A DNA stretch of 64,000 bases from Aristolochia californica (taxonomy: Eukaryota; Streptophyta; Magnoliopsida; Piperales; Aristolochiaceae), in NCBI GenBank assembly GCA_029961685.1, contig JARWKL010000015.1:25265220-25329219 (forward strand). Direction: 5' to 3'. Of the stretch, positions 11,501-21,764 are shown piece after piece. Below the pieces are notes generated by a model. The model did not search any database and had not been told where the DNA came from. It worked only from the letters and a program-made list of their open reading frames with translations. Numbering within the stretch: the stretch's first letter is position 1; every line of letters starts with the position of its first letter. The translations under genes were made by a program, and so were the position numbers.

Positions 11501-14500
11501 TATGACTTTGAACTTGGAGGGCCTTCACCAGACGAGCAGATCTATCATTTGGAGTGGGAGATGTTTTAACCATGCTCATCTTCTTAGCCAGTCTGTTAGA
11601 TTGCCTCCTTTGTAGGGCGGTTTCCACTTGTCTTCTTCTTCTTCTGTTTTTGGTCAGGATAGGTGGAGAGGGTGGAGTGGAGGGTATTTCTGGAGTTGAG
11701 TTGGAAAAGTACTTTATCGTCATATTTGGCGCCCCTCCTGCCACGTTGAAAACATCATGTTCTCCCAGGAAACTGGAGCTTGCCTTTGCCGTCTGTTTCT
11801 GTTAGTTACCATAAAGTAGAATGTCAAAATGAAGGAATACCTTGTCAATAGCTTCATGTACACCCACTTAGCTGCATACCGAATAGAAGCTATTAGGGAG
11901 TCTTCCATGTTATAAATGAGATTCATAGTATCTTTGTCTTTTTATCCCCTCAAAGCATTGGCTTTCAACTTTGGATTTCTACATTGTTACATGTCTATCT
12001 TTCAGTACTATTAGATAATTTCAGAGGCTAAAGTTTGATGCACACATAGGTAATGGCCAGCAAGACTAAGATATACATTGTCTTGGAACTTGTGGTTGGT
12101 GGTGAACTCTTCGACAAAATTGTAAGATATTGGCTTCCTTTCGTTTTGGTTGACTTCAGGGTCTATTATTATTTTCATCCTATATTTTCTCTGTTACATT
12201 TTGCCTCAGGCAAGCATTGGGAGGCTGAAAGAAGATGAAGCAAGGAAGTACTTTCAGCAGCTCATCAATGCTGTTGATTACTGCCACAGCAGAGGTGTTT
12301 TCCATAGAGACTTAAAGGTTAAATTTATTTTGAGATATTCTTCCATTCTACTATATCTTGAAACTTATGATTCACAACATTTTTTTTTTTTTAATTATGA
12401 TTCATGAAGTTGAAGTTATACACTAAATGTTATGCAACTGATGTTATTTGAGTATTGCAGCCAGAGAATCTGCTATTGGATTCATATGGTGTTCTTAAGG
12501 TTTCTGACTTTGGATTAAGTGCCCTACCTCAACAAGTTCGGGTGAGTATTATGATCTTACAAGGGCGTATGATGGTTGGAGTGTTCTGTTGTCAACTAAA
12601 ATATCAGTTATTAAAAAACTTGTTATAAAAGTGCCCTGTTGTGATAGCTACCATGAGGCATTCCACTGATATGATTAATGCAGTTCGGAACTCAAATATT
12701 GGGCGAAATCCTAAATGTGCCATATGTTACTATTCACAGACTGTGGAGGATCTTAATCATCTAAAATATGTCTGTGGGTAAACTGTAGACAATAGAACAT
12801 GGTTTTTCTGTTCCCTTTTTTTTTTTTTTGGAGAATACAAAATGGTGAATTTGGCATGTGCTATGCATCATTCTTCTGAGCTCTGACATCTAAACTGATA
12901 ATTTTTTTGGTTTGGCTAATCCAAGGTGAAGAAGAAAAGGAAACATTAAGGAATTGGACATACTTATCATATTTTCTCTACAAATTGAAGTAATTGATAG
13001 GTTTAAAAAGTCTAGTCACTTAAGTTTTTTTTTTTTTTTTTGAAAGTGTAGGCCTCTGAAAGCAGGGGCTAGTGTTCCAGGTGTTTTTTTTTACATCCGC
13101 TTTTTGCATTTATATTTGGGTCTGATTTTCAATTAAACTTAACAGAGGTGCTTAGCAATTGGCTCTCAGGAGTACTTGCTATCATATATAATTTTAACTA
13201 CCAAAATTGTTGAATGGTCTACAAGCAACTTAGGCACCTTGGATGGGCCTCCAAGGTTTTGATGATCATGAGTTCATGACGGCCTTGCTTGTGTTTCGTG
13301 CTTCAGAAATGCTGTTAATTTCATTCCAGCATAGTTGTTATCATGATATTTTATCCCCTTAAAGGAACTGGAACTGGGAGAGAGAATTCTGCATCTCTTC
13401 TCCTTTCGGAAGATGGGAGAGGTTTTTGAAACTTTAGTGTGCATAAATGCCATCTTGTGAACCTGCTAAAAACCCACAGAACTAAATGTTCTAGCAAGAT
13501 CAGTGACAAACCCATAATTTCTTTTTTTTTTTGGAATGAGAAACCCATAATTTCTGATTATCTGCTGATTGTAATCCTTGAACTCATGCTGCTGTGCTAG
13601 TCTGAATCTTCTTACAAACTGGATTTGAAGGAGAGTGTACTTTGAGATTTTTAAACGGTTCCAGAGTAGCGCATTGAAGTTGTTAATTCTTTTGCTTCAG
13701 GAAGATGGGCTGCTTCATACGACATGTGGAACTCCAAACTATGTTGCTCCAGAGGTATATGGTAACGGTTCTTCAGTTAATCGCTACAATGTGACATGCG
13801 GCTATATTTTCCTTTAGAATTTTGTTCCGTTCTTTCTCTTACATGAAGTCATTGCTTTCTAGGTAATTAACAACAATGGTTATGATGGCGCTAAGGCAGA
13901 CCTGTGGTCTTGTGGAGTAATTCTTTTTGTTCTTATGGCTGGTTACTTACCTTTTGAGGAAGCCAACCTTTCAGCATTATATAAAAAGGTAATCACAAAG
14001 TTATGACATTACCATACATTCATGTAATCATGCATAGATCTGAATGAAGCTTAAAGGCTAAATCGTGTTTGTGATGGCTACAGATCTTTAAGGCTGATTT
14101 CACTTGTCCTTCATGGTTCTCTTCTGGTGCAAAAAAACTCATCAAAAGGATTCTGGACCCCAACCCCTCTACGGTAATCTTTTATTCAGAATCTTGTGGT
14201 TTAACCTTCTTTTCTGTTACCAAGAACTTTAGTGGAAGTACCCTCTATCACCTCTCAAATTCTAGCCGTCGTAATATTGCTGATAGATGTAATGTGGATT
14301 AACTTTGACATAAAGCTCATATCAGTTGTTAACATACATCCAACAATTGTTTATATTCTAACTTGGGACTATACAGCGTATTACAATCCCGGAGATCATT
14401 GGAAATGAGTGGTTCAAGAAAGGATATCAACCACCAAATTTTGACACAGTAGATGATACTTCCCTGGACGATGTGGATTCTGTTTTCAATGAATCAGGAG

Positions 14501-17500
14501 TAAGTACCTGATCTTTTTGAGGTATTGGACGACTCTAAGTGAGCAAACTTCTTATGTAATAATCTTTGAGTACAGGAAGGTGGAAATCTTGTTGTTGAGA
14601 AGAGGGAAGAAAGGCCACTGTTGATGAATGCTTTCGAGCTCATTTCCACATCACAGGGTCTCAATCTTGGAAAACTATTTGAAAAGCAGATGGTACATCT
14701 AGGAACTTCTGTTCATTTATTTCTTGAGATATACATGTGCACCTGTTTATTTGGTACTTGGGTTGGCATGAAGTGTCAAAGATGATTATGGGCAGGCAAA
14801 ATTCTGGTGAATCTCTTGAATTGCTTTGGTCAGATCATCAAAATATGCAACACTAGTTCATCAAAGCATAAAATGAAGAAGATATGTTTGCCTTAGTCTG
14901 ATGGATCTTAACACTGCATATATCATTTTTAGAGGCTTTCTATCCCTTTTTAGGTTGCGTTCCTTTTCAAGGAACCGTGAGATTGTTGCCTATCTGCTAT
15001 TTTTTATACCATTAGAGTCATCTGCACTCATCAAACAAAACAAAAAAGGACAGAAAAAAAAATCATTTGTGTCATTGCAGCAATGGAGCTTTTCTATGCA
15101 AGAGAGTTTTCAACTCATTTCTACAGAGGCATACATGCCAGAAGGACATGGGAATTTCCTGACTTCTCATGTTAAACAAAATGTTTCTCTTGCAATGTGT
15201 AGCATGCATACAAGCCTATGCGCATCTATCCTGAATCTCAACCTGTTCTTCCAACACAGCAATATTTGTCAATTTTACAGGAAAAGTGCTAAATCCCTGT
15301 TAAAATTAGGCTGAATTTTTTTTTTTTTTTTTTTTTTTTTGAGAAAACATGTCAGGCTGGATTTGTTTTTGTGTGAATGACTTAGAAAATGATTCAATTT
15401 CATCTGAATGATCACTTAAACATGAAGCCTTTCTTGTGACAATTAGGGTCTGGTTAAAAGGGAAACAAGGTTTACCTCAAAATGCCCTGCAAATGAGATC
15501 CTCTCAAAGATTGAAGAAGCTGCTGCCCCCCTTGGTTTTGATGTGAAGAAAAGTAATTACAAGGTTTGAGAAACCTTTTCTCGTTTTAGTTTTTTCAGTT
15601 TTGTCTGTTGCTTTGGCAATGAGTGTATTATGTCCTAGGCTGTAGATTTCTAATGCTTTTACTGTTATTTGGTAGTTACCTATGCATGAAGAGTATTATG
15701 TTTTACATTCACTCATACTCGATTAAAAAAAGAGCTTCTGAGAGATAGTGTTCTTTAGAAATGTCCAATTGCAGTTTATGTTGGGAAGAATATGAAGGAG
15801 GTTAAAGAAGAGATGGTGTTTTACCCTCTCCTGTTCTTGTCTCAGGGACTAATTATATGGAGTACCATATTGGAATAGTGTGATTTTTCTTGTCTTTATT
15901 GTGGCAGATGAAGTTGCAAGGAGCAAACTCTGGCAGGAAGGGTCATTTATCCATTGCAACAGAGGTACTACTTCCTCTGTGTAATTTCTTCGAGGAAAAA
16001 TTGGTCTCTTAACTGCTAGAATCGGTTAACTAGTTCAAGTTTGTAATCAGTAAACACATCAGTTACACTTTCAAAAAAATAAAAAATAACGTAAAATAAA
16101 CACATCAGTGGGTATTCAAAAAAAATAGTTCGCTTCTTCATGTACATAGGATGTGTAGTTAGCTAGATATAAGGAGATTAAGGTTTATTAAGTGTATAGG
16201 GGCATTTTTATAATTTTTAACTCAAACCACCTATTTAAGAAGTTTGGGAATTTGTGCATAGTTCCCAACAAAGCCTTTTAGGCTCTTCAGAAATTTCTTT
16301 TTCTCCTTTCTCCCTTTTCTCTCCCTTTTCTCCTCTTCCTTCACCCAAATCTGGATTTTTGACATGGTATCAGAGCAGTAGGTCATTGTTGGGAGCATTC
16401 TACTGCAGTATCTAGCCATTTTTTAAGAGGGCGACTTGTTGGATGGAGAAAAACTACAGGGTTTTGAAGCTGCTTCATCAAAGTTAAGTTTTTTAACCTT
16501 AGGGTTACTTGTCTTTGTGGATCATTGAAGGATTCTGTACACTTTGATTGCCCTAATTGGGGTTTTTGAGATCCGCATCACCCTACCTAGTGTTGGATGC
16601 CTGTATCATCACCCAATTGATTTTGTCAGTCCTAATTGCTACCACTTTTGCATGATATTGGTTGAAAGAGCTGTCAATTGCTGGTTATTAGATTGTTGAT
16701 GTGAGCATATCCTGTTTTTGTGCCCTAACCCTAATTTTGAGTGGGGCCACCTTGGTGATAAATCTGGAAATTGGCTGGAAGCTTAAATTAGTTATTTTGT
16801 GATTAAATATTAATATTAAGGCTGAGACAGGAGAAGTTTATACCCCTGGCTAGAGTAAATTTTGCGTTTGATGGAAAGAATACCATAATGATTACTTCAA
16901 AAAAATTGACAGGGCCTAATTATCTTAATTGGGCTAAGTCTGTCAAAATGTATCTTAAGGGTAGAAAAAAGTTGAAGTTTATCTGAAATGATCCTCCAGT
17001 GCCTCCAAAAGATGATTGGGCGGCAAAGGACAGTCGGGTTATGACCTAGATTGTCAATAGTATTGATTCTACTCTTAGAAATCAGGTGATAAACTGTGAG
17101 ATAACAAAGGCTATGTGGCTGTCTCTAGAATCTTTATATGCACATGAGAGTAATCTCTTTCGAGTTTATGAACTGTATAAAGACTTTTTTGGGTTGAAAA
17201 GAGGAAATAGAACTGTTACAAAATATTATATTACATTCCTTGGCATATGGGAGGAGATCAATGTATATCATTCGTTTACTACGGATGAAAATGAGTTGAG
17301 AAAACAACAAAATAAATTATTTGTTGCAAAATTTTTGGATGGTTTAGGTGCTGAATTTGATGTTATTAAAGTCCAGGTGTTAGCTTCAGATGACATCCTT
17401 ACTCTCTCTACCACTTTTAATCGGATTATGAGACCTGAGAAAGATATTGTACCTAGAACAGGTAAATGAGGTAAGATAATGGAAGCCACTGCTCTTAATA

Positions 17501-20500
17501 CTTCTAACACTACATCAGCTCCTACAAATTCCTCTAGAGGTAGAGGTAAAGGCCGAGGTAGAGAGGCCCCAGGCAGAGTTAGAGGACATGGTGATGGTAA
17601 GTCAGAAAGGAAGTGTGTTCATTATTATGACAAATGTTGAGTTAAGTTTGGGAAGCCTGCATGGGCTAATTCTATAACTCTTGATAGTGGAAGTAGGAGT
17701 TTAAATTCTTCTATGTTAGTTACACCGGCTACTCCAAATGAGATGCAACAATTGATACAACAACAACATCGGATTGCTCAATGCATGGCCCAGATCTCTG
17801 TTGTTTCAACCTTAGTATATGTAGCTTATGCTTCCATCCCAATTCCTAGTTCTACCAGTGTTGACTCAGGTATGACAGCTTATCATGTTCACTCGTCACC
17901 ATCCTGGGTTCTTGACTCAGGAACCTCCAAACACATGTCAGGTATGTTGTCATGGTTTTTTGATTTAAAAGTGTCTTTGTGTGTCAAACATGCTAATTTT
18001 GCAGATGATTTTACCTTTCCTGTTCAAGGAGTAGGCAATGTTACTCCTGCTTTGTTGTCTCCTCGATCAACACTTTTTGTTGACAAGTTTCCTCTAAATT
18101 TGTTGTCGGTTAGTCAGTTAGCCAAGTCAATGATTTTTTCCCTCACATTTTATCCTACTAATTGTGTTTTTTAGGATCTCACGACGAGGAATTCGATTGG
18201 TTCCACTCATAAGAGAGATGGACTATACTACCTGGAGAACCATCGGTAGAATAGTATTAAGGCGTTACATACCGCAGATTCTCCTCTACAATGGCACTTG
18301 CGGCTAGGCCATCCGTCTTTAGCAAAACTAATTCAAATCTTTCCAGACTTTTCGTCTAGTTCTTCTTTTCAGTGTGAGTCGTGTCAATAGGGCAAGCATC
18401 ACAAAAATTCGTTTCTAGTCTCGTCTCATAAAACCAACCATCTATTTGAGATTGTATAATCAGACATCTGGGGTCCCTGTCCTATGACTATTCAGTTTGG
18501 TTGTAGGTGTTTTATTTTCTTTATCGACGATTTTAGTAGGTGTACTTGGATTTACATTCTAAAGGAAAAATTTGAGGTGTTTGATGTATTCAAACTTTTC
18601 TTCAATGAAATAAAAAATCAGTTTGCTACTTCGTTTCATATCTTGCATACTGATAATGACCTCGAGTTCATAAGTCATAAATTCCAAGTCTTTTATCAAG
18701 AACAGAGAATTATTTATCAGACATTGTGTGTATTTACCTCTCAACAAAATGGCGTAGTTGAACATAAGAATTGCCATTTACTAGAAGCTAGGCCAATGAT
18801 GATACATATGCATGTGACCAAGCCTTATTGGGGTGATGTTGCTCTAACAAATGGCGTAGCTGAACATAAAAATCACCATTTACTGGAAGTAGCTTGGACA
18901 ATGATGATACATATACATATGCCCAAGCCTTATTGGGGGTGATGCTATTCTTACAGCCTATTTCTTGGTTAATAGAATGCCTTCGTCTGTGTTAGAAGAA
19001 AAAATTCCTATGTAGGTTCTTTTGACGTTTGTGCCATTATTTGCTATTTCTCCCCGTGTGTTTGGATGTGTCTTCTTTGCTCATATATTTGGGTCCTCCA
19101 GGGATAAGTTGTTTCCCTGAGCAGTTAAGTGTGTATTTTTGGGGTACTCTCCCACATAGGAGGGGTACTCTCACACATAGGAGGGGTACAAATGTTTTTG
19201 CCCGTCCACTAGAAAAACATTTGTATATGTTGATATTACTTTCTTTGAGGATATACCATTCTTTTCATTTGTGTTTTTACCTTCTGATCCTGTTGTCTCA
19301 CCTGAACCGGCACCAGTTATCCCTATATCAGTTGATGAGCCCGTTGAACCGTCACTAGCTATCACTATCGAGAAACCATTACAAGTATATAAACACTGAA
19401 AAGAAGTATCACCACCGACTCTCTCACTAGACCATGACTCTGCTTCGTCTCCAGATCCTGGAGGTAATGATTTACGTCTTCCTATTGCACTCAGGAAGGG
19501 TGTCAGGAAAGGTAAAAGGTATGAGGTATCCGTTATCTTAATATGTGTCATTTTGTTCCTTATTTGACTTCTATACAAAATTTGTTTTGTCCATTTCTAT
19601 CTGCACTGCACTAACCCTTCTTCAGTGCAGGAGGCGTTATCGTCTCCTCATTGGAAGCAAGTTATGGATGTTGAAATGGATGCTTTGATAGATCGGGGCA
19701 CTTGGTAACTGTGTGATCAACCATATGGGACCTAAGTTGTTGGATGCCATTGGGTTTATAATATCAAGTATAATGTAAACGGTTCTTTTGAGCGGTAAAA
19801 AATTAGGTTGGTTGCGAAGGGGTATACTCAAACCTTTGGTATTGATGTGTTTGAAACCTTTTTGCTTGTTGTTCGTTTGTCATCTGTCTATATTTTGCTC
19901 TCAGTTGCAGTGAATCAGGGGTGGTCCCTACATTAACTGGGCATTAAAAACACCTTCTTATATGGTGATCTGGAAGAAGAGGTATATATGGAGCAACCTC
20001 TAGGATATGATGCTCAGGGGGACATAAAGTGTGTAGACTTAAAAAGGCGATTTATGGGCTGAAGCAGAGTCCACGTGCATGGTTTGAAAAATTCAGCCAG
20101 GTTGTGGTATCTATGGGGTTCTCGAGGAGTTATTGTGATCAGTTCTTGTTTGTGATGAAGAAGGCCTTTGGAATTGTGGTACTTTTGGTTTATGTAGATG
20201 ACATTATAGTATATGGGAGTGATAGTTTTGGTATTGAGGATACCAAGTCTCATTTATCTACACATTTTCAAACTAAAGACTTGGGACCACTAGAGGTTGA
20301 CTTCAAGCATATATGTGACTTACGTAGTGTCATCACTACTCCATCTTTACTTTTCGCCTACGTAAGTCATATATATGCTTGAAGAGTATGATTGTTGGGA
20401 GCCAAGCCAAATGATACCCCGATGAAAGTGGGACATCATCTCCATGATGAGTAGAGTGATGAATTAAATGACAAAACACTATATAGGAGGTTAGTGAGAA

Positions 20501-21764
20501 AGTTAATTTATACAACAGTTACTAGACCTTGCATTTCTTTTGCAGTAAGTGTAATGCGCCACTTTATGGAACGTCCTCGGAAAGTACACTTAGAAGTTGC
20601 ACAAAGAATTTTGAGGTATTTGGAATGAGCACTAGGAAAAGGTCTTTTCTTTAGACCTAACAATCATATGAAGATAAAAGGTTTTATCTGATGTAGACTA
20701 TGCAGGGTCCAAACTAGACAGAAAATCGACCTCTGGATATTGTGTCTTCCTAGGAAGAAATTTGGTTTGTTGGCGAAGTAGAAAGCAGAATATTGTAGCT
20801 CGGTCTATTGTAGAAGTTATTCACAGGGCAATGACTCACACAGTGAGCGAGTTGATGTAGGTTAGGTCAGTCTCACAAGCGTTGGGTTTCAACGAGGATG
20901 AGTTTGTTTTGTGATAATCAAGTTGCGAACTTTATTGCAAGTAACCCAATTTTCCATGAGATGACTAAACATATAGAAGTGGATTGACACTTCATTCAGG
21001 ATGCGGTGATGAAAAAGGAGGTAGTGACTCCATTTGTTCGGTCTGGAGATCAGTTAGGAGATGTCTTCACCAAGGCCGTTGGCAAGCGAGAATTTATATC
21101 ATGCTGCAACAAGTTGGGACTCCTGGATATATACGCTCCAGCTTGAGGGGAGAGTTAGAAAATACATCCAGGGGTATTTTGGTCATTTTCCATCCAGGGG
21201 TATTTTAGTCATTTTACCACTTCAGTGTAATTTCTTTATGTAATCTTGTTCTGCATGTTAAATTGTATCAGCTGCTAAATTTTCATGTACATAGGATGTG
21301 TAGTTAGGTAGGGGCATTTTTGTAATTTGTAACTCAAAACACCGATTTAAGAAGTCTGGGAATTCGTGCACAGTTCCCAACGATGCTTCTCAGCCTCTTC
21401 AGAAATTTCTTCTTCTCCTTTCTCCCTTTTCTCTCAATTTTCTTCTCTTCCTTCAGCTAGATTTGGATTGTTACGTGTTTGTTTTGCCTTGGTTTTCTCT
21501 TACAGGTATTTGAGGTAGCTCCTTCATTGTGCATGGTTGAGCTTCGCAAGTCAGGAGGTGATACCCTGGAATTTCACAAGGTACTATGTTAAGAGTTTTC
21601 TATATTTTCATGAGAGCAATTTCTTAACATTGACTAATGTTGATCGACCGATTCTTTTGTTCTGTCTCTAAAAATATCTTCAGTTTTACAAGAATCTCTC
21701 ATCCGGCTTGAAAGATGTTGTTTGGGAAGAGGGCGTGGAGGGAAAGGCAGATGATAACAGTTAG
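5536..21764 (+). CDS. CIPK23: CBL-interacting protein kinase 23 (SnRK3 family)
   Basis: Serine/threonine kinase that, once bound by calcium-loaded CBL1/CBL9, phosphorylates membrane transporters such as AKT1, HAK5 and NRT1.1 in the known Arabidopsis homologue. Fourteen coding exons with GT..AG borders and matching phases: 5536-5709, 6853-6915, 12050-12121, 12210-12317, 12461-12541, 13701-13754, 13863-13988, 14084-14173, 14377-14499, 14576-14692, 15447-15563, 15908-15964, 21506-21580, 21684-21764. The product is 445 aa, the usual family length. Visible parts: P-loop GEGAFAKV (21-28), catalytic K43, HRDLKPEN (135-142), DFG (155-157), activation loop to APE (182-184), NAF motif MNAFELIS (314-321), then the PPI/C-terminal regulatory domain. 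The peptides [20 protein letters not shown] and [15 protein letters not shown] favour CIPK23 over CIPK9. The start is the first in-frame ATG. Introns 2 and 12 exceed 5 kb because of a LINE and a Copia element. No exon is damaged. Confidence 0.95.
7266..8455 (-). pseudogene. LINE zinc-binding (zf-RVT) and RNase H region, frameshifted
   Basis: From 8455 leftward the frame carries the plant zf-RVT signature ([34 protein letters not shown]). After a frame change near 8000 comes [12 protein letters not shown], and after another near 7760 an RNase H of RVT_3 type: [56 protein letters not shown]. The acidic D, E and D positions are present. At least two frameshifts make it a pseudogene. Confidence 0.87.
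8699..10188 (-). pseudogene. LINE reverse transcriptase domain, frameshifted
   Basis: Non-LTR reverse transcriptase fingers and palm are clear: [48 protein letters not shown] and the catalytic [13 protein letters not shown] frame change occurs in a T-run near 9980, splitting the domain into a 9943-10188 piece and an 8699-9946 piece. The frame ends at 8699 before the zinc-binding region. Confidence 0.92.
10306..11382 (-). pseudogene. LINE ORF2 endonuclease domain, broken
   Basis: Apurinic-like endonuclease that nicks target DNA to prime reverse transcription. ORF2 begins at 11382 with [17 protein letters not shown], the hallmark start of plant LINE ORF2, and continues with [22 protein letters not shown] (the GDFN catalytic block) and GSDHWPI (the SDH motif). 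Two TAG codons interrupt the first third (near 11230 and 11120) and a TGA lies near 10305, so the product cannot be made as one protein. Confidence 0.87.
11383..11722 (-). pseudogene. LINE ORF1 C-terminal remnant
   Basis: An open minus-strand frame rich in Arg, Ser and Pro (with NRRRRRQVE and [10 protein letters not shown]) ends next to the ORF2 start. Its apparent first residues come from the target-site duplication, so the true N-terminus is lost. Position just 5' of the endonuclease and basic composition fit the nucleic-acid-binding tail of plant LINE ORF1, but no diagnostic motif is seen. Confidence 0.4.
13508..13555 (-). repeat. Tiny poly(T) insertion with 15-bp direct repeats
   Basis: The 15-mer aaacccataatttct is exact at 13508-13522 and 13541-13555. 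The 18 bases between them are a T-run and ggaatgag. This has the same layout as the 2282-2335 insertion: minus-strand poly(A) with almost no body. It lies in CIPK23 intron 5. Confidence 0.5.
15309..15365 (-). repeat. Long poly(T) tract with imperfect flanking repeat
   Basis: About 24 T followed by gagaaaacatgtc, flanked by aggctgaattt and aggctggattt (one mismatch). It lies in CIPK23 intron 10. It is a weaker example of a poly(A)-only retroposition footprint; simple tract expansion is equally possible. Confidence 0.3.
16135..16364 (+). repeat. 5' LTR of the intronic Copia, 5'-truncated
   Basis: It matches 21281-21474 from ttcatgtacataggatgtg onward. It carries a segment of about 35 bases (near 16165-16200) missing from the 3' copy, but lacks about 125 bases that begin the 3' copy. 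It ends in TTGACA directly before the primer-binding site. Confidence 0.8.
16365..16378 (+). other. Primer-binding site, initiator tRNA-Met type
   Basis: tggtatcagagcag directly follows the 5' LTR. It is the classic complement of the 3' end of plant initiator tRNA-Met used to prime Copia reverse transcription. Confidence 0.9.
16850..17640 (+). pseudogene. Copia gag remnant
   Basis: Frames carry the Copia gag (UBN2-like) pattern: [16 protein letters not shown] near 16910, then [24 protein letters not shown] and [13 protein letters not shown] (17086-17469), then a basic RGRGKGRGR stretch near 17530 and a degraded CCHC region near 17610. Stops at several points break the frame. Confidence 0.8.
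17713..18970 (+). pseudogene. Copia protease and integrase remnant
   Basis: The protease has its active site in [13 protein letters not shown] (near 17905). The pre-integrase zinc region follows with [15 protein letters not shown] and CESCQ. The integrase core carries [25 protein letters not shown] and [12 protein letters not shown] (18484-18942). An extra tandem copy of part of the core is described separately. Stops at 18176, 18250 and elsewhere prevent translation. Confidence 0.85.
18748..18950 (+). repeat. Approximately 100-bp tandem duplication inside the integrase
   Basis: 18748-18845 and 18850-18950 both encode NGV(A)EHKN.HLLE followed by MMIH and KPYWG. The copies differ at a number of positions, so the duplication is not recent. 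The normal integrase has one copy. Confidence 0.8.
19141..19188 (+). repeat. Two 24-bp tandem repeats
   Basis: ggggtactctcccacatagga and ggggtactctcacacatagga follow one another with a single difference. They lie between the integrase and reverse-transcriptase parts of the decayed Copia. Confidence 0.7.
19600..20400 (+). pseudogene. Copia reverse transcriptase remnant
   Basis: The remnant contains [14 protein letters not shown] near 19650, [20 protein letters not shown] and the catalytic [12 protein letters not shown] (20029-20230). Downstream, the expected FLGIE..S.R.Y segment is replaced by an inverted duplication (see 20301-20384). Multiple frame breaks precede 20029. Confidence 0.88.
20301..20384. 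repeat. 27-bp inverted repeat (hairpin) within the RT region
   Basis: 20301-20327 (cttcaagcatatatgtgact then tacgtag) and 20358-20384 are reverse complements with one mismatch, separated by 30 bases. The right arm fits the ordinary Copia reading (..RKY..LEEY-like). The left arm replaces expected coding sequence, which suggests a local inverted copy made by template switching. Confidence 0.85.
20500..21140 (+). pseudogene. Copia RNase H remnant
   Basis: Pieces of the RNase H region are readable in shifting frames: a [16 protein letters not shown] segment near 20520, a [18 protein letters not shown] segment near 20705-20755 ([14 protein letters not shown]), the WCEL/AMT-type segment, and the end QLGDVFTKA near 21050 before LDIYAPA and the polypurine tract. 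Confidence 0.8.
21141..21154 (+). other. Polypurine tract of the intronic Copia
   Basis: gcttgaggggagag precedes the 3' LTR. The cttgaggggga pattern is the usual plant Copia plus-strand primer. Confidence 0.85.
21155..21474 (+). repeat. 3' LTR of the intronic Copia
   Basis: It starts after the polypurine tract and ends near 21474, about 30 bases before the acceptor of CIPK23 exon 13. Within it, a 21-base segment containing catccaggggtattt is repeated (near 21163 and 21189). The segment 21281-21474 aligns with the 5' copy. Confidence 0.8.

Larger units (their letters stand above)
7195..11738 (-). mobile_element. L1-type LINE in CIPK23 intron 2, antisense, with 16-bp TSD
   Basis: The 16-mer tatttggcgcccctcc is found perfectly at 7195-7210 and 11723-11738 and brackets the element (7211-11722). 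Immediately inside the left repeat is a T-run, the complement of the 3' poly(A) tail. Going leftward on the minus strand the order is ORF1 remnant, endonuclease, reverse transcriptase, zinc-binding region, RNase H and poly(A), as in plant L1/RIL-type LINEs with a C-terminal RNase H. The element is 5'-truncated within ORF1. Internal stops and frameshifts make it incapable of coding. It lies antisense to CIPK23. Confidence 0.94.
16135..21474 (+). mobile_element. Decayed Ty1/Copia LTR retrotransposon in CIPK23 intron 12
   Basis: The domain order is gag, protease, integrase, reverse transcriptase, RNase H, which is the Copia order. LTR copies lie at both ends, with a primer-binding site complementary to initiator tRNA-Met at 16365-16378 and a polypurine tract at 21141-21154. 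It is in the same orientation as CIPK23. Many stops and frameshifts, and about 15 differences by eye over some 130 aligned LTR bases, show it is old. The 5' LTR lacks the first part present in the 3' LTR, and a target duplication could not be found. Confidence 0.93.
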
